Below are positions 9,713 to 18,771 of a stretch of DNA of 51,071 nt, piece by piece. The stretch comes from a virus. The stretch's first letter is position 1. Every line of letters begins with the position of its first letter. A program made the translations under genes and the position numbers. Below the pieces are notes generated by a model, which saw nothing but the letters and a program-made list of their open reading frames with translations, was not told the DNA's origin and did not search any database. The DNA is taken from positions 1 through 51,071 of IMG/VR virus record IMGVR_UViG_3300008267_000194; one strand, given 5' to 3'.

Positions 9713-9713
9713 C

Positions 9714-10442
9714 GTGGCAACTAATTTCTTTTTTAACAACTTTCAATCTTCGCAGGAGCAGATGCTCATTGCGGATTTGGTAATTGAATCAATTAAGATT
9801 TACGGTCTTGATTGTTGGTACATTCCCAAAAGAGAAGTAAACAAAGATAACATATATGGAGAAGATTCTCTTGTAGAGTACAACACTTCCTATATGGTTG
9901 AGATGTATGTTAAGAATGTTGAAGGCTTTGCTGGCGAAGGCGACTTCTTATCTAAGTTTAACGTTGAAATCAGAGATCAGATGACTCTGACTATTGCTAG
10001 ACGCACTTTTGAAGATGAAGTTCAGCACTATGAGTCTGGGTATACTAGACCACGTGAAGGTGATTTGATCTTCATGCCTCTCAATAATAAAATATTCCAA
10101 ATTAAATTTGTTGAGCATGAACCCGTCTTTTATCAGATGGGTGCTTTACAAATGTATGACTTGAAGTGTGAGTTGTTTGAATACAGTAATGAAATTATCA
10201 ATACAGGTTTTGATGTTATTGATGATCTTCAAAACAAGTATTCTGATGCAATGAATTCTTTTGCTATTACAACTGAGAGTGATCTAGAACTTAAAATGGA
10301 AGATGGGTATTCACTGATCAGAGAAGAGTTCGATCTAGAAGTTCAAGATGTACTATCAGATAACTTTGATGTTCAAACGGAATCAGATGACTTCTTAGAC
10401 TTTACCGAAGCTGATCCATTCAGTGAAGGAGGTAGGTACTAA
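9714..10442 (+). CDS. gp14: Neck protein gp14
   Basis: A 242-residue protein beginning with a GTG codon at 9714, one base after the gp13 stop, which implies coupled translation. The N-terminus (NFFFNNFQSSQEQMLIADLVIESI) and YNIYG-like region followed by YTRPREGDLIFMP are typical of T4-type gp14, the head-closure partner of gp13. The acidic C-terminal third (repeated DLE, DDF) is variable in the family. Its last base overlaps the first base of gp15. Confidence 0.87.
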   Translation: MATNFFFNNFQSSQEQMLIADLVIESIKIYGLDCWYIPKREVNKDNIYGEDSLVEYNTSYMVEMYVKNVEGFAGEGDFLSKFNVEIRDQMTLTIARRTFEDEVQHYESGYTRPREGDLIFMPLNNKIFQIKFVEHEPVFYQMGALQMYDLKCELFEYSNEIINTGFDVIDDLQNKYSDAMNSFAITTESDLELKMEDGYSLIREEFDLEVQDVLSDNFDVQTESDDFLDFTEADPFSEGGRY

Positions 10443-11278
10443 TGTTGGGTCATACATTTTATCACAATACAATCAGAAGGTATGTAATTCTGTTCGGTAC
10501 ATTATTTAATGATATTCACATTAATAGAGTAGATACCGATAGAAACGTTACACGTACTATCAAGGTTCCCATCTCGTATGGTCCAAAAGAAAAGATGCTG
10601 GCAAGATTGGATGCTGATCCAAACTTAAATAGACCTGCAATCGTTTTGCCTAGAATGAGTTTTGAATTAACAGATCTCAATTATGGGCCAACTAGAAAGC
10701 TAAACACAGTTGGAAAGATTGTTGCTGCTAATCCGGACGATGCTAATTCAGCAAAGTATCAATTCACGCCAGTACCATATGACTTGAATTTTATTCTATC
10801 GATTGCTGTTAAGAATGCTGATGATGGTACTAGAATCCTTGAACAAATACTTCCTTTCTTTACACCCAATTGGAATTCCACTGTGGAATTAATTCCAGAA
10901 CTTGGAATTAAGCTTGATATTCCAATTGTGCTTAATGCTGTTTCTTCTGAAGACACATACGAAGGTAACTTTGAAGAACGAAGATCCATTGTATGGACTC
11001 TAAGCTTCACAATGAAGGGTTACATATTTGGACCAACAAGACCTACCGGTGCAAATGGTTCTGCTCCAATCATTAAACTTGCTAACGTTAACTTTTACGA
11101 TACGTCTACATATACTAATATAGATGATGCTGTAGGTAATCTGGATGTTGTTGAAAACATCACCATTACGCCAGGTATGTTAGCTAATGGTTCACCAACA
11201 ACAAACGCGGCAGCCTCAGTGAGTTCTGATTTAATTAATGCAAACAGTAATTATGGATACATCATCACAAAGTCGTGA
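10442..11278 (+). CDS. gp15: Tail sheath stabilizer / tail completion protein gp15
   Basis: A 278-residue protein with the gp15 opening FYHNTIRRYVILFGTLF followed by TIKVPISYGPKEKMLARL and the conserved LPRMSFELTDLNY. In T4, gp15 caps the tail tube and sheath and docks to the neck. Length is close to T4 gp15 (272). The start ATG 10442 follows an AGGAGG ribosome site. Its 3' end overlaps the small terminase gene in another frame. Confidence 0.88.
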   Translation: MLGHTFYHNTIRRYVILFGTLFNDIHINRVDTDRNVTRTIKVPISYGPKEKMLARLDADPNLNRPAIVLPRMSFELTDLNYGPTRKLNTVGKIVAANPDDANSAKYQFTPVPYDLNFILSIAVKNADDGTRILEQILPFFTPNWNSTVELIPELGIKLDIPIVLNAVSSEDTYEGNFEERRSIVWTLSFTMKGYIFGPTRPTGANGSAPIIKLANVNFYDTSTYTNIDDAVGNLDVVENITITPGMLANGSPTTNAAASVSSDLINANSNYGYIITKS

Positions 11279-11636
11279 TATTATAGCAGACAGCTTAAAC
11301 CTCGAACCTATCGAGAATATCAAAGCTGCTGAACAAAGTCAGATTATTGATGACTTTGAATATGCTCGAGGCAATATGATTGCCGTAATCGAGAAGGGTC
11401 AGGAAGCCCTCAGTGGCATTCTCGACGTTGCTGGTATGAGTCAGCATCCAAGAAGCTATGAAGTCGTTGCAACGCTGGTTAAAGCGGTTGCTGACGCTAA
11501 TAAAGACTTGTTAGAGCTTTCCAAGAAAAGAAAAGATCTTGAGAAAGTAGAAAATGGTGGTCCACAAACTGTAAACAACAATCTATATCTTGGATCGACT
11601 GCTGATCTACTGAAGTTGTTAAAGGACAATAAGTGA
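11253..11636 (+). CDS. gp16: Small terminase subunit gp16
   Basis: A 127-residue, mostly helical protein from ATG 11253 (MDTSSQSRD); ATG 11238 in the same frame is an alternative adding five residues. The central stretch (IIDDFEYARGNMIAVIEKGQ) followed by HPRSYEVVATLVK and a coiled coil (LLELSKKRKDLEK) matches T4-like gp16. This subunit forms a ring that recognises DNA and regulates the packaging motor. It overlaps gp15 by 26 bases and gp17 by four (GTGA). Confidence 0.85.
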   Translation: MDTSSQSRDIIADSLNLEPIENIKAAEQSQIIDDFEYARGNMIAVIEKGQEALSGILDVAGMSQHPRSYEVVATLVKAVADANKDLLELSKKRKDLEKVENGGPQTVNNNLYLGSTADLLKLLKDNK

Positions 11637-13252
11637 GTGAAGGCTATCTTGGTAATAAGAACCTTAAGAAGTCTGATGTAAAGATTGACTTTACTCCTGA
11701 GCAAGTCAGAGAGTATATTAAGTGCGCTAAAGACCCAATCCATTTTATTAAGTCTTACGTTAAAATTATTAACGTTGACCAAGGTTTGATCCCATTCAAA
11801 ATGTGGGAGTTCCAAGAAGACATGGTTCTCACAGCTGTTCAAGAACGCTTTGTTGTCGCAAAGATGCCTCGTCAGGTGGGTAAGACAACAACAGTTGCGT
11901 CTTTGATCCTTTGGCAAATCCTATTCAACGAAAATTATAATGTTGCTATTCTTGCTAACAAAGAAAGACAGGCTCGTGAAATTTTGTCTCGTATCCAGTT
12001 AGCTTATGAACATTTACCTAGATGGATGCAGCAAGGTATTGTTGAGTGGAATAAAGGTAACTTAGAATTAGAAAACGGGTCTAAGGTTCTTGCAAGCTCA
12101 ACCACATCAAGCGCAATTCGTGGTGGATCTTTTAACTTAGTTTACTTGGATGAGTTTGCGTTCGTTCCAACCAACATCCAAGAAGACTTCTTTGCTTCTG
12201 TCTATCCTACTATTTCATCTGGTAAGACTACTAAAGTATTAATCACATCTACACCTAACGGACTTAATATGTTCTACAAGTTGTGGGTGGATAGTGAAGA
12301 GAATAGAAACTCTTATAAGCGTGTGGATGTACACTGGAGTGATATTCCAGGTCGTGATGAAGAGTGGAAAGCTGAAACTATCAAGAATACTTCTGAGGAA
12401 CAGTTCCGTCAGGAGTTTGAATGCGAGTTCTTAGGATCTTCTAACACATTGATCTCGCCTAATGTACTAAGAAGAATGGTGTTCAGGACTCCAATTGATT
12501 CTTCTGAAGAGGGCTTAAAGATCTATTCTGCTCCTATCCAAGATAGACTTTATACATTAGTTGCTGATACGTCAAGAGCCAAGGGTCTAGATTATAGTGC
12601 GTTTGCGGTGATCGATGTTTCAGAAGTACCTTACAAGACAGTGGCCACGTTCAGGAACAATACAGTATCCTCATTGATATATCCAACAGTTATCGAACAA
12701 ACAGCTAAGCATTATAATAGAGCATTGGTTCTTGTAGAGACAAATGACGTTGGCCAACAAGTTGCTGATATCCTGTATCACGAACTTGAATATGACAATA
12801 TCATCTACACTTCAAGCGACGGTGCAGGACAGTATATTTCCACTGGTCACGGAAGAACTCAATCGATAGGTGTTAAGACATCCAAGCAAGTGAAGAGAAT
12901 CGGTTGTAGCGTTCTTAAAACTTTGATCGAGAACAATAAACTCATCATTGAAGATTATAATACAATCAATGAGTTGTCCAGGTTTGCGTTGAAAGGCTCG
13001 TCTTACGAAGCTGAGGATGGTAACGATGACTTGGTGATGTGCCATGTATTGTTTGCATGGATGAGCACTCAGGATTACTTCAAAGAGGTAACTAGTGGGG
13101 ACATCCGGCTAAATCTATATAATGAGCAGCAAAAAATGTTAGAAGAGAGTATGTTGCCCTTTGGTATCATAGATGACAAGAGGGATATGGTGCAAGATTT
13201 CCAAGTAGTAGAATTGGAGCATGTGTCTTTTGATACCTGGATGAGAAGCTAG
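11633..13252 (+). CDS. gp17: Large terminase subunit gp17 (packaging ATPase/nuclease)
   Basis: A 539-residue motor subunit with a GTG start overlapping the gp16 stop. The ATPase domain has Walker A MPRQVGKTT (79-87), Walker B LVYLDE (169-174) and coupling motif LITSTPNG. The C-terminal RNaseH-like nuclease domain shows ADTSRAKGLDYSAF, LVETNDVG and NDDLVMC as expected acidic active-site segments. It packages concatemeric DNA into proheads and cuts it when the head is full. Confidence 0.95.
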   Translation: MSEGYLGNKNLKKSDVKIDFTPEQVREYIKCAKDPIHFIKSYVKIINVDQGLIPFKMWEFQEDMVLTAVQERFVVAKMPRQVGKTTTVASLILWQILFNENYNVAILANKERQAREILSRIQLAYEHLPRWMQQGIVEWNKGNLELENGSKVLASSTTSSAIRGGSFNLVYLDEFAFVPTNIQEDFFASVYPTISSGKTTKVLITSTPNGLNMFYKLWVDSEENRNSYKRVDVHWSDIPGRDEEWKAETIKNTSEEQFRQEFECEFLGSSNTLISPNVLRRMVFRTPIDSSEEGLKIYSAPIQDRLYTLVADTSRAKGLDYSAFAVIDVSEVPYKTVATFRNNTVSSLIYPTVIEQTAKHYNRALVLVETNDVGQQVADILYHELEYDNIIYTSSDGAGQYISTGHGRTQSIGVKTSKQVKRIGCSVLKTLIENNKLIIEDYNTINELSRFALKGSSYEAEDGNDDLVMCHVLFAWMSTQDYFKEVTSGDIRLNLYNEQQKMLEESMLPFGIIDDKRDMVQDFQVVELEHVSFDTWMRS

Positions 13253-13264
13253 AGAATAGCAATT

Positions 13265-13272
13265 TATAAATA
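13265..13272 (+). promoter_or_regulatory. Late promoter upstream of gp18 (TATAAATA)
   Basis: An exact match to the T4 late promoter octamer TATAAATA, followed by C, 50 bases before the gp18 start and inside the gap after gp17. A second copy (13289) lies closer to the gene. Confidence 0.75.
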
Positions 13273-13288
13273 CCTCTAACCGTTCTTG

Positions 13289-13296
13289 CATAAATA
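13289..13296 (+). promoter_or_regulatory. Second late promoter upstream of gp18 (CATAAATA)
   Basis: Seven of eight matches to TATAAATA, 26 bases before the gp18 ATG, leaving about 20 bases of leader with GAGGGAG as ribosome site. Tandem late promoters would suit a protein needed in large amounts. Confidence 0.6.
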
Positions 13297-13321
13297 AAAA
13301 TTCTTTTTGAGGGAGATGAAC

Positions 13322-15388
13322 ATGCCTTTCCAAGTTAGTCCAGGCGTAAATGTTTCAGAAATTGACCTAACAACGGTTGTCCCTGCTGTTTCTTCTACCG
13401 AAGGTGCCATTGCTGGTGTCTTTCGTTGGGGTCCAGTAGGTGAAAGAGTCTTAGTTGACTCCGAGTCAAATCTAGTAAATAGATTTGGCAAACCAACCAA
13501 TCATAATGCTGAAACATTCTTTACCGCCGCAAATTTCTTATCATATGGTAACAAGCTATACGTAGTTAGAGCAGCCAACACCACAGCTAATGCTGATGGT
13601 ACTTCGGTTGTTTTATCTTCTGTTGCTAATACTGGTGCCGTTACAAATACAGAAGTGCAAACCGCAACTGTAAAAAATAGCGATGCTTATGATTCTATTA
13701 CTTTCGACAGCGACATTAAATATGTTGCCAAATACCCAGGTTTAATTGGTGACTCTTTGAAGATCTCTGTTTGCGATTCTGCAGACGCTTTTACTTCTAC
13801 AGCTAACCTCAATGGTGGCAATGCTAACGTTGCTGCAGGTGTTTTGAGTACAGAAGTTGGTAATACAATTATTCGTTTTGCCTTGGCAAATTCTGCTACC
13901 GGCACTTTGGCTGAAGCAAACACACAAGCAAATACTGTTCTAGCAACATTGACAGTTGGCGATTTCGTCAAAGTAGGTAACACAAGTATTGGTGAACAAT
14001 ACATGAAGATTAGTGCTTTGGACGCTGCTCCACAGTCTAATGCAACGCACCGTTACATTGACATCACAACAGAATCAAAGTACCAGTTGTCTACAGCATT
14101 CACTGCTAATACAATCACTCGTTACTGGGAACACTACAACACTGTTGATGGTGCTCCAGGTCAGTCTAACTACCAATTAAACTTTGGTAACACAAGCGCA
14201 AGCGATGAGCTGCACGTTGTTGTAACCGATGAAGATGGTTTGTTCAGTGGTGTTCCAGGAACTATTCTGGAAGTATTTGAGCGTGTTTCAAGATCTACTG
14301 ATGCTAAGAACGAAGATGGTTCTACTAATTACTACAAAACAGTAATCAATGATGGTTCCTCATATGTTTGGTGGGCAGGTGATAGAACAGGTGCTACTTC
14401 AGCAGCTGCAACATCACTAGCAACATCATCAAACTCCAAACCATTGTCACTGAGCTTCCAAGGTGCTAAAGATGGTGAAGTTGAAGGTACTGTTGGTCTA
14501 GGTACAGTTTTAGCTGGTTACGACTTGTTCGGATCTGCTGAAAGTGTAGACATCTCCTTGGTGTTGACTGGTAAGTCTTATGGTGGAACAAATGGTGAGC
14601 AACTTGCTAACTACTTGATCGATAATATTGCTGAAGTTCGTAAGGACTGTGTAGTGTTTGCATCACCACAAAAAGCTGACGTTGTTAACAATGCTGGCTC
14701 AGAAGCGAATGATGTTGTAACATTCCGTAACAGCATGAGAAGCACTTCTTACGCAGTTCTGGATTCTGGTTACAAATACCAGTATGACAAGTACAATGAC
14801 ATCTACCGTTGGATTCCTCTAAACGGCGACGTTGCTGGTCTATGTGTTCGCACTGATGATCAGAGAGATCCATGGTTCTCACCAGCTGGTTTCAACCGTG
14901 GTCAGATCAAGAATCTAGTTAAACTTGCTTACAACCCTGCAAAAGCATATCGTGATCAATTGTATAAGTCTGGTGTGAACCCAGTTGTTACATTCCCAGG
15001 TCAAGGTACGATTCTGTTCGGTGACAAAACTCTGTTGTCTAAGCCAAGCGCTTTCGATAGAATCAACGTACGTAGATTGTTTATTGTTTTGGAAAAAGCA
15101 ATTGCAACTGCTGCTAAGTTTACATTGTTTGAGTTCAACGATGACTTCACAAGAGCTCAATTCCGTAACTTAGTCGAACCATTCTTGCGTGACGTCCAAG
15201 GTCGTCGTGGCATTTATGATTTCAAGGTTGTTTGTGATACTACAAACAACACTGGTGAAGTTATCGACAGAAACGAGTTTGTTGGAGACATCTACATCAA
15301 ACCAGCTAAGTCTATTAACTACATCCAGTTGAATTTCGTTGCCGTTAGAACGGGCGTTGAGTTCTCTGAAGTTGTCGGTCAATTTTAA
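13322..15388 (+). CDS. gp18: Contractile tail sheath protein gp18
   Basis: A 688-residue protein, the contractile sheath subunit. The N-terminus FQVSPGVNVSEIDLTTVVP and the C-terminal region with FEFNDDFTRAQFRNLVEPFLRD are family hallmarks. The start is ATG 13322 behind GAGGGAG; the longer open frame from TTG 13307 runs through that ribosome site and is not credible. Length is close to T4 gp18 (659). Two late promoters precede it, and the tube gene follows behind its own. Confidence 0.95.
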   Translation: MPFQVSPGVNVSEIDLTTVVPAVSSTEGAIAGVFRWGPVGERVLVDSESNLVNRFGKPTNHNAETFFTAANFLSYGNKLYVVRAANTTANADGTSVVLSSVANTGAVTNTEVQTATVKNSDAYDSITFDSDIKYVAKYPGLIGDSLKISVCDSADAFTSTANLNGGNANVAAGVLSTEVGNTIIRFALANSATGTLAEANTQANTVLATLTVGDFVKVGNTSIGEQYMKISALDAAPQSNATHRYIDITTESKYQLSTAFTANTITRYWEHYNTVDGAPGQSNYQLNFGNTSASDELHVVVTDEDGLFSGVPGTILEVFERVSRSTDAKNEDGSTNYYKTVINDGSSYVWWAGDRTGATSAAATSLATSSNSKPLSLSFQGAKDGEVEGTVGLGTVLAGYDLFGSAESVDISLVLTGKSYGGTNGEQLANYLIDNIAEVRKDCVVFASPQKADVVNNAGSEANDVVTFRNSMRSTSYAVLDSGYKYQYDKYNDIYRWIPLNGDVAGLCVRTDDQRDPWFSPAGFNRGQIKNLVKLAYNPAKAYRDQLYKSGVNPVVTFPGQGTILFGDKTLLSKPSAFDRINVRRLFIVLEKAIATAAKFTLFEFNDDFTRAQFRNLVEPFLRDVQGRRGIYDFKVVCDTTNNTGEVIDRNEFVGDIYIKPAKSINYIQLNFVAVRTGVEFSEVVGQF

Positions 15389-15390
15389 TC

Positions 15391-15398
15391 GATAAATA
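15391..15398 (+). promoter_or_regulatory. Late promoter upstream of gp19 (GATAAATA)
   Basis: Seven of eight matches to TATAAATA two bases after the gp18 stop, with AGAGGAG and ATG 15417 downstream. Confidence 0.65.
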
Positions 15399-15416
15399 TA
15401 AAAGAGGAGAACAAAC

Positions 15417-15968
15417 ATGGCTTTTAATGTCAATGAAATCAGAAGTCAGTTAACCCTTGGAGGAGCGAGAGCTTCTCTCTTCCAAGTTCAGTTTACTAAC
15501 CCTGCTAATGCTATTGCTGATCTGAAAGTTCCTTTCATGGTCAAGGCAGCACAAATTCCTGCTTCTACTTTGGGTGTTATCGAAGTTCCGTACTTCGGCC
15601 GTAAAGTAAGATTGGCTGGCGATCGCGTATTTGCTGATTGGACAGTTACCGTTATTAATGACGAAGACTTCCTGATCAGAAACGCAATGGAGCAATGGTC
15701 TAACGAGATCAATTCCCTTCAAGGCAACTTGAGAGGTTTTGGAGCAGCTAGCCCATTACTATATAAATCTACTGCTGAAGTGACACAGTTCTCAAAGACT
15801 GGTGCACCAATCAGAACTTATAAATTTAATGGAATTTTCCCAACAGAAATCTCTCCAATTGAGATGTCATGGGAAACTACTGATGCGATTGAAGAATTCA
15901 CTGTTACTTTCCAGTATGATTATTGGGAAGTTAGTGGAGGTATTACCGGTAATGCTGGTGGTATCTAA
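15417..15968 (+). CDS. gp19: Tail tube protein gp19
   Basis: A 183-residue tail tube subunit. It shows the family pattern LGGARASLFQVQFTNP, KAAQIPASTLGVIEVPYFGRKVRLAGDR and a C-terminal FTVTFQYDYWEV strand. Hexameric rings of gp19 stack inside the sheath and form the DNA channel. Length is near T4 gp19 (163). It is placed directly after the sheath gene as in T4 and has a strong AGAGGAG ribosome site. Confidence 0.94.
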   Translation: MAFNVNEIRSQLTLGGARASLFQVQFTNPANAIADLKVPFMVKAAQIPASTLGVIEVPYFGRKVRLAGDRVFADWTVTVINDEDFLIRNAMEQWSNEINSLQGNLRGFGAASPLLYKSTAEVTQFSKTGAPIRTYKFNGIFPTEISPIEMSWETTDAIEEFTVTFQYDYWEVSGGITGNAGGI

Positions 15969-15978
15969 TATATAAGGT

Positions 15979-16000
15979 AGAGGGGCCATATGGCCCTTCT
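15979..16000 (+). terminator. GC-rich palindromic hairpin between gp19 and gp20
   Basis: AGAGGGGCCA (15979-15988), a two-base TA loop and TGGCCCTTCT (15991-16000) form a ten-pair stem with one G-T wobble. It stands out in this AT-rich genome. There is no proper T-run after it, so termination may be weak; it may limit read-through of the abundant tube mRNA into the portal gene or protect the mRNA end. Confidence 0.5.
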
Positions 16001-16017
16001 CCCACTATGGAGTAAAA

Positions 16018-17610
16018 ATGGCAGAACTATTTGGGTTTGAGATCCGCAGGAAGGGTCTGACAACCAAGCAAGAAGACGAAAACTTACAAACGTTTGCACC
16101 AAAGCAAGAAGATGATGGTGCTCTCGTCGTTGCATCTGGTGGAGCTTACGGAACATATGTTGACCTAGAAGGTGCAGCAAGAACCGAAGCAGAGTTGGTC
16201 ACCAAGTACAGAGACATGATGCAGCACCCAGAAGTCGATGCTGCTGTCGATGATATTGTCAATGAAGCAATTGTGATTGAGAAGGGCACTAAGCCCGTTG
16301 AAATCGATCTAGGAGAGGTTAAACTTTCAGCTAACATCAAGAAGATGATTGCTGAGGAGTTCGACACTATTTTACAATTATTAAAATTCAATACACAGAG
16401 TTATGACTTATTCAAGTTATGGTACGTAGATGGTAGAATTTACTTCCATGCTGTTATTGATGAATCAGATCCCAGAGCAGGGATTAAAGAATTAAGAAAC
16501 ATTGACCCACGTAAGATGCGTAAGGTCAGAGAAGTTAAAAAGAAAAAAGATCCGACTTCCAAAGCGGATATAACCAAAACACAGAACGAATACTTTATCT
16601 ACAACGATAAAGGGTTTGCGGCACTGAATAACTCTTTATCCCAAACAGCTGGTGCTACTGGTTTAAAGATTGCTAAAGACTCAATCATCCATTGCACATC
16701 TGGTTTAATGGATACAAACTCAACACTTGTCCTTTCCTATTTGCACAAAGCAATCAAGCCTCTTAATCAATTAAGAGCTTTGGAGGATGCTGTTGTCATC
16801 TACAGAATTTCAAGAGCTCCAGAACGTAGAATCTTTTACATCGACGTCGGTAACCTTCCAAAGATGAAGGCTGAACAATATCTCCGTGATATGATGGTTC
16901 GTCATAAGAACAAACTTGTGTACGACTCTGCCACTGGCGAGATCAGAGACGATCGTAAGTTCATGACAATGCTCGAAGATTACTGGTTGCCTCGTAGAGA
17001 AGGTAACAGAGGAACTGAGATCACTACATTGCCAGCTGGCCAGAACCTTGGTGAGATGCAAGATGTTGAATACTTTCAGAAGAAGTTGTACAGATCTTTG
17101 ATCGTTCCTGAGACCAGATTGAGCGATGAGAACAATTTCAACTTAGGTAATAATGGTGAGATCTCAAGAGATGAGATCAAGTTCTCTAAGTTTGTTGATC
17201 GTTTAAGAACAAGATTTAATCAGCTGTTCATTAAGGCTTTAGAGAAGCAATGTGTTCTCAAAGGGATTATGACCTCTGATGAGTGGAAAGAAGTTGCTAA
17301 CAGCATCACTTTCCAGTACGCAAGAGATAACTATTTTGCAGAACAAAAGAATAATCAAATTCTTCAAGGTAGAGCAACCCTGCTTATGCAAATGCAACCT
17401 ACTATTGGTAAGTACTATTCTCATACGTGGGTTAGAGAAAACATCCTCATGCAAACAGAAGAGGATATTGAAGAGATGGATCAACAGATTGCAGAAGAGC
17501 AGTCTGTGGAACAATACCAACCAGCCGACGAACGAGCTGGTGGACCTCCTCAAGGTGGCACACCTTTTGGCGGAGGTTCTAGTAATCAAAACCCCAGTGA
17601 ACAAACTTGA
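16018..17610 (+). CDS. gp20: Portal protein gp20
   Basis: A 530-residue portal subunit, length like T4 gp20 (524). Conserved segments include KYRDMMQHPEVDAAVDDIVNEAIV cut into helices, DPRKMRKV, YFQKKLYRSLIVPETRL and DEIKFSKFVDRLRTRF. Twelve copies form the DNA entry ring where the terminase docks. The C-terminal tail is low-complexity (Gly, Pro, Gln). A GGAG lies five bases before ATG 16018. Confidence 0.95.
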   Translation: MAELFGFEIRRKGLTTKQEDENLQTFAPKQEDDGALVVASGGAYGTYVDLEGAARTEAELVTKYRDMMQHPEVDAAVDDIVNEAIVIEKGTKPVEIDLGEVKLSANIKKMIAEEFDTILQLLKFNTQSYDLFKLWYVDGRIYFHAVIDESDPRAGIKELRNIDPRKMRKVREVKKKKDPTSKADITKTQNEYFIYNDKGFAALNNSLSQTAGATGLKIAKDSIIHCTSGLMDTNSTLVLSYLHKAIKPLNQLRALEDAVVIYRISRAPERRIFYIDVGNLPKMKAEQYLRDMMVRHKNKLVYDSATGEIRDDRKFMTMLEDYWLPRREGNRGTEITTLPAGQNLGEMQDVEYFQKKLYRSLIVPETRLSDENNFNLGNNGEISRDEIKFSKFVDRLRTRFNQLFIKALEKQCVLKGIMTSDEWKEVANSITFQYARDNYFAEQKNNQILQGRATLLMQMQPTIGKYYSHTWVRENILMQTEEDIEEMDQQIAEEQSVEQYQPADERAGGPPQGGTPFGGGSSNQNPSEQT

Positions 17611-17616
17611 TAAATA
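17609..17616 (+). promoter_or_regulatory. Late promoter at the gp20 stop (GATAAATA)
   Basis: Seven of eight matches to the late octamer, overlapping the gp20 stop codon and lying 14 bases before the ATG at 17630. Confidence 0.55.
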
Positions 17617-17629
17617 ATTGGAGATTAAT

Positions 17630-17848
17630 ATGCCTGACTATTCTGTAGATATGATAAATTTCGTAGTGGATCAAAAACCTAATGAGTTTGTTAACTCATT
17701 TAATGCTCAAATGCAGCAGAAGGTGACTGATATTATTACTGGGTACAAAGCAGAGTTAGCTAAAGGTTATTTGGCTCCTAAAGAGCCTGAAGAAGAACAA
17801 CAAGAAACCGAGGTTATATCAGATGAAGACTCTGAAACAAATACTTGA
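17630..17848 (+). CDS. Prohead core protein, gp67-like
   Basis: A 72-residue protein from ATG 17630 behind TTGGAG; the in-frame TTG at 17618 lies before that site. The N-terminal half is helical (MINFVVDQKPNEFVNSFNAQ) and the C-terminus is extremely acidic (EPEEEQQETEVISDEDSE). Size, acidity and position after gp20 match T4 gp67, an internal scaffold protein cut by the gp21 protease. The assignment rests mostly on synteny. It overlaps the next gene by 26 bases. Confidence 0.62.
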   Translation: MPDYSVDMINFVVDQKPNEFVNSFNAQMQQKVTDIITGYKAELAKGYLAPKEPEEEQQETEVISDEDSETNT

Positions 17849-18503
17849 ATTATACACACCTGATACTAAGGATGGTAAAGCCTTTGTTCAGAAGCATGCT
17901 GTTGTAAAAACAACTGATGCCAACAAAAACGGTGATGATGTTTTCCAAGCTACTAATGTTAAAAAAGTAGATCGTAAAAAGGAACGTCATGGCCACGAGC
18001 CAGGTGAAGATGAAAAGGTTTACGAAGCTGTAAAGATGTTTGCTGACTTTATCCAAGAAGGTGAAAAGGCTGATCAAGAAGTTTCTGCTGACTACAAAGA
18101 GATTGTTTTGTCTAATGGCAAAGTGATGAAGATTCCAGCTAAGAGAGCTGAAGTCAAAAAAGAAGAGACAGAAATCACAGAGATGGAAAAGTCAATGGCT
18201 TATGCTATTGGTACCAAGTCTGCAATGAAGACTACTGGCGACAAACCACCTCTTGAAAAGTCTACAATCACTAAAGCTCATAAGATTGCTAAGTCCATCT
18301 TGAAGAAAGAAGACTACAATGCTGAAGACTTTAAATCTTTCATCAAGGAACATACAGAACAAATGACTGATGAAGAATTAGATTTAATCGAACAGATCTA
18401 CAATGATCTTGACGAAGAAGAAGCACAAACGTTTGTATCAGTTGTTGAAGCTGGTGAATTGGATTCCTTCCTAGAAGAACTTAATAAAGCATTGGAAGAA
18501 TAA
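17823..18503 (+). CDS. Prohead core/scaffold protein, gp68-like
   Basis: A 226-residue, highly charged protein with no membrane segment. It opens MKTLKQILELY, carries KKVDRKKERHGHEPGEDEKVYE in its first third and ends in acidic helices. Several Leu/Ile-x-Glu triplets could be cleavage sites for the phage prohead protease. Its place between the portal/67-like genes and gp21 corresponds to T4 gene 68, although it is longer than T4 gp68 (141). It is probably a scaffold component digested during head maturation. Confidence 0.55.
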   Translation: MKTLKQILELYTPDTKDGKAFVQKHAVVKTTDANKNGDDVFQATNVKKVDRKKERHGHEPGEDEKVYEAVKMFADFIQEGEKADQEVSADYKEIVLSNGKVMKIPAKRAEVKKEETEITEMEKSMAYAIGTKSAMKTTGDKPPLEKSTITKAHKIAKSILKKEDYNAEDFKSFIKEHTEQMTDEELDLIEQIYNDLDEEEAQTFVSVVEAGELDSFLEELNKALEE

Positions 18504-18763
18504 TGGCAGAGATTATCAAACTAACAGGTGTTGAGATTACACTCAATGCTACAGCTAACCTAGTATCCTCAGCAACGGCACTTAAAGTTACGAACGCAAA
18601 CACCACTACAGTCACGGTGTTGACTATTGTTCCTTCTACTGGCGCAAACACAACAACAACGTTACTTGCGTCATCGACTATCCTATTGCAGAAAGCACCT
18701 GATTCTAAAATCGCTTCTTCTCTGACTAGTTTGGTAACTGCAACACCTATTGCATTCACCTAA
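18503..18763 (+). CDS. Small Thr/Ala-rich putative structural protein
   Basis: An 86-residue protein starting MAEIIKLTGVEITLNATANL, with Thr, Ala, Val and Asn dominating and no charged tail. The pattern suggests a small beta protein. Its start overlaps the last base of the gp68-like gene, and it lies just before the protease gene. Similar small proteins sit here in marine T4-like phages, but I cannot name the function; head decoration is one possibility. Confidence 0.6.
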   Translation: MAEIIKLTGVEITLNATANLVSSATALKVTNANTTTVTVLTIVPSTGANTTTTLLASSTILLQKAPDSKIASSLTSLVTATPIAFT

Positions 18764-18771
18764 GGACTAAC

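Noticed and set aside
11456-11917. 153-codon minus-strand frame across gp16/gp17
   Set aside because: It overlaps two conserved packaging genes, has no ribosome site, and the window shows no other minus-strand gene.
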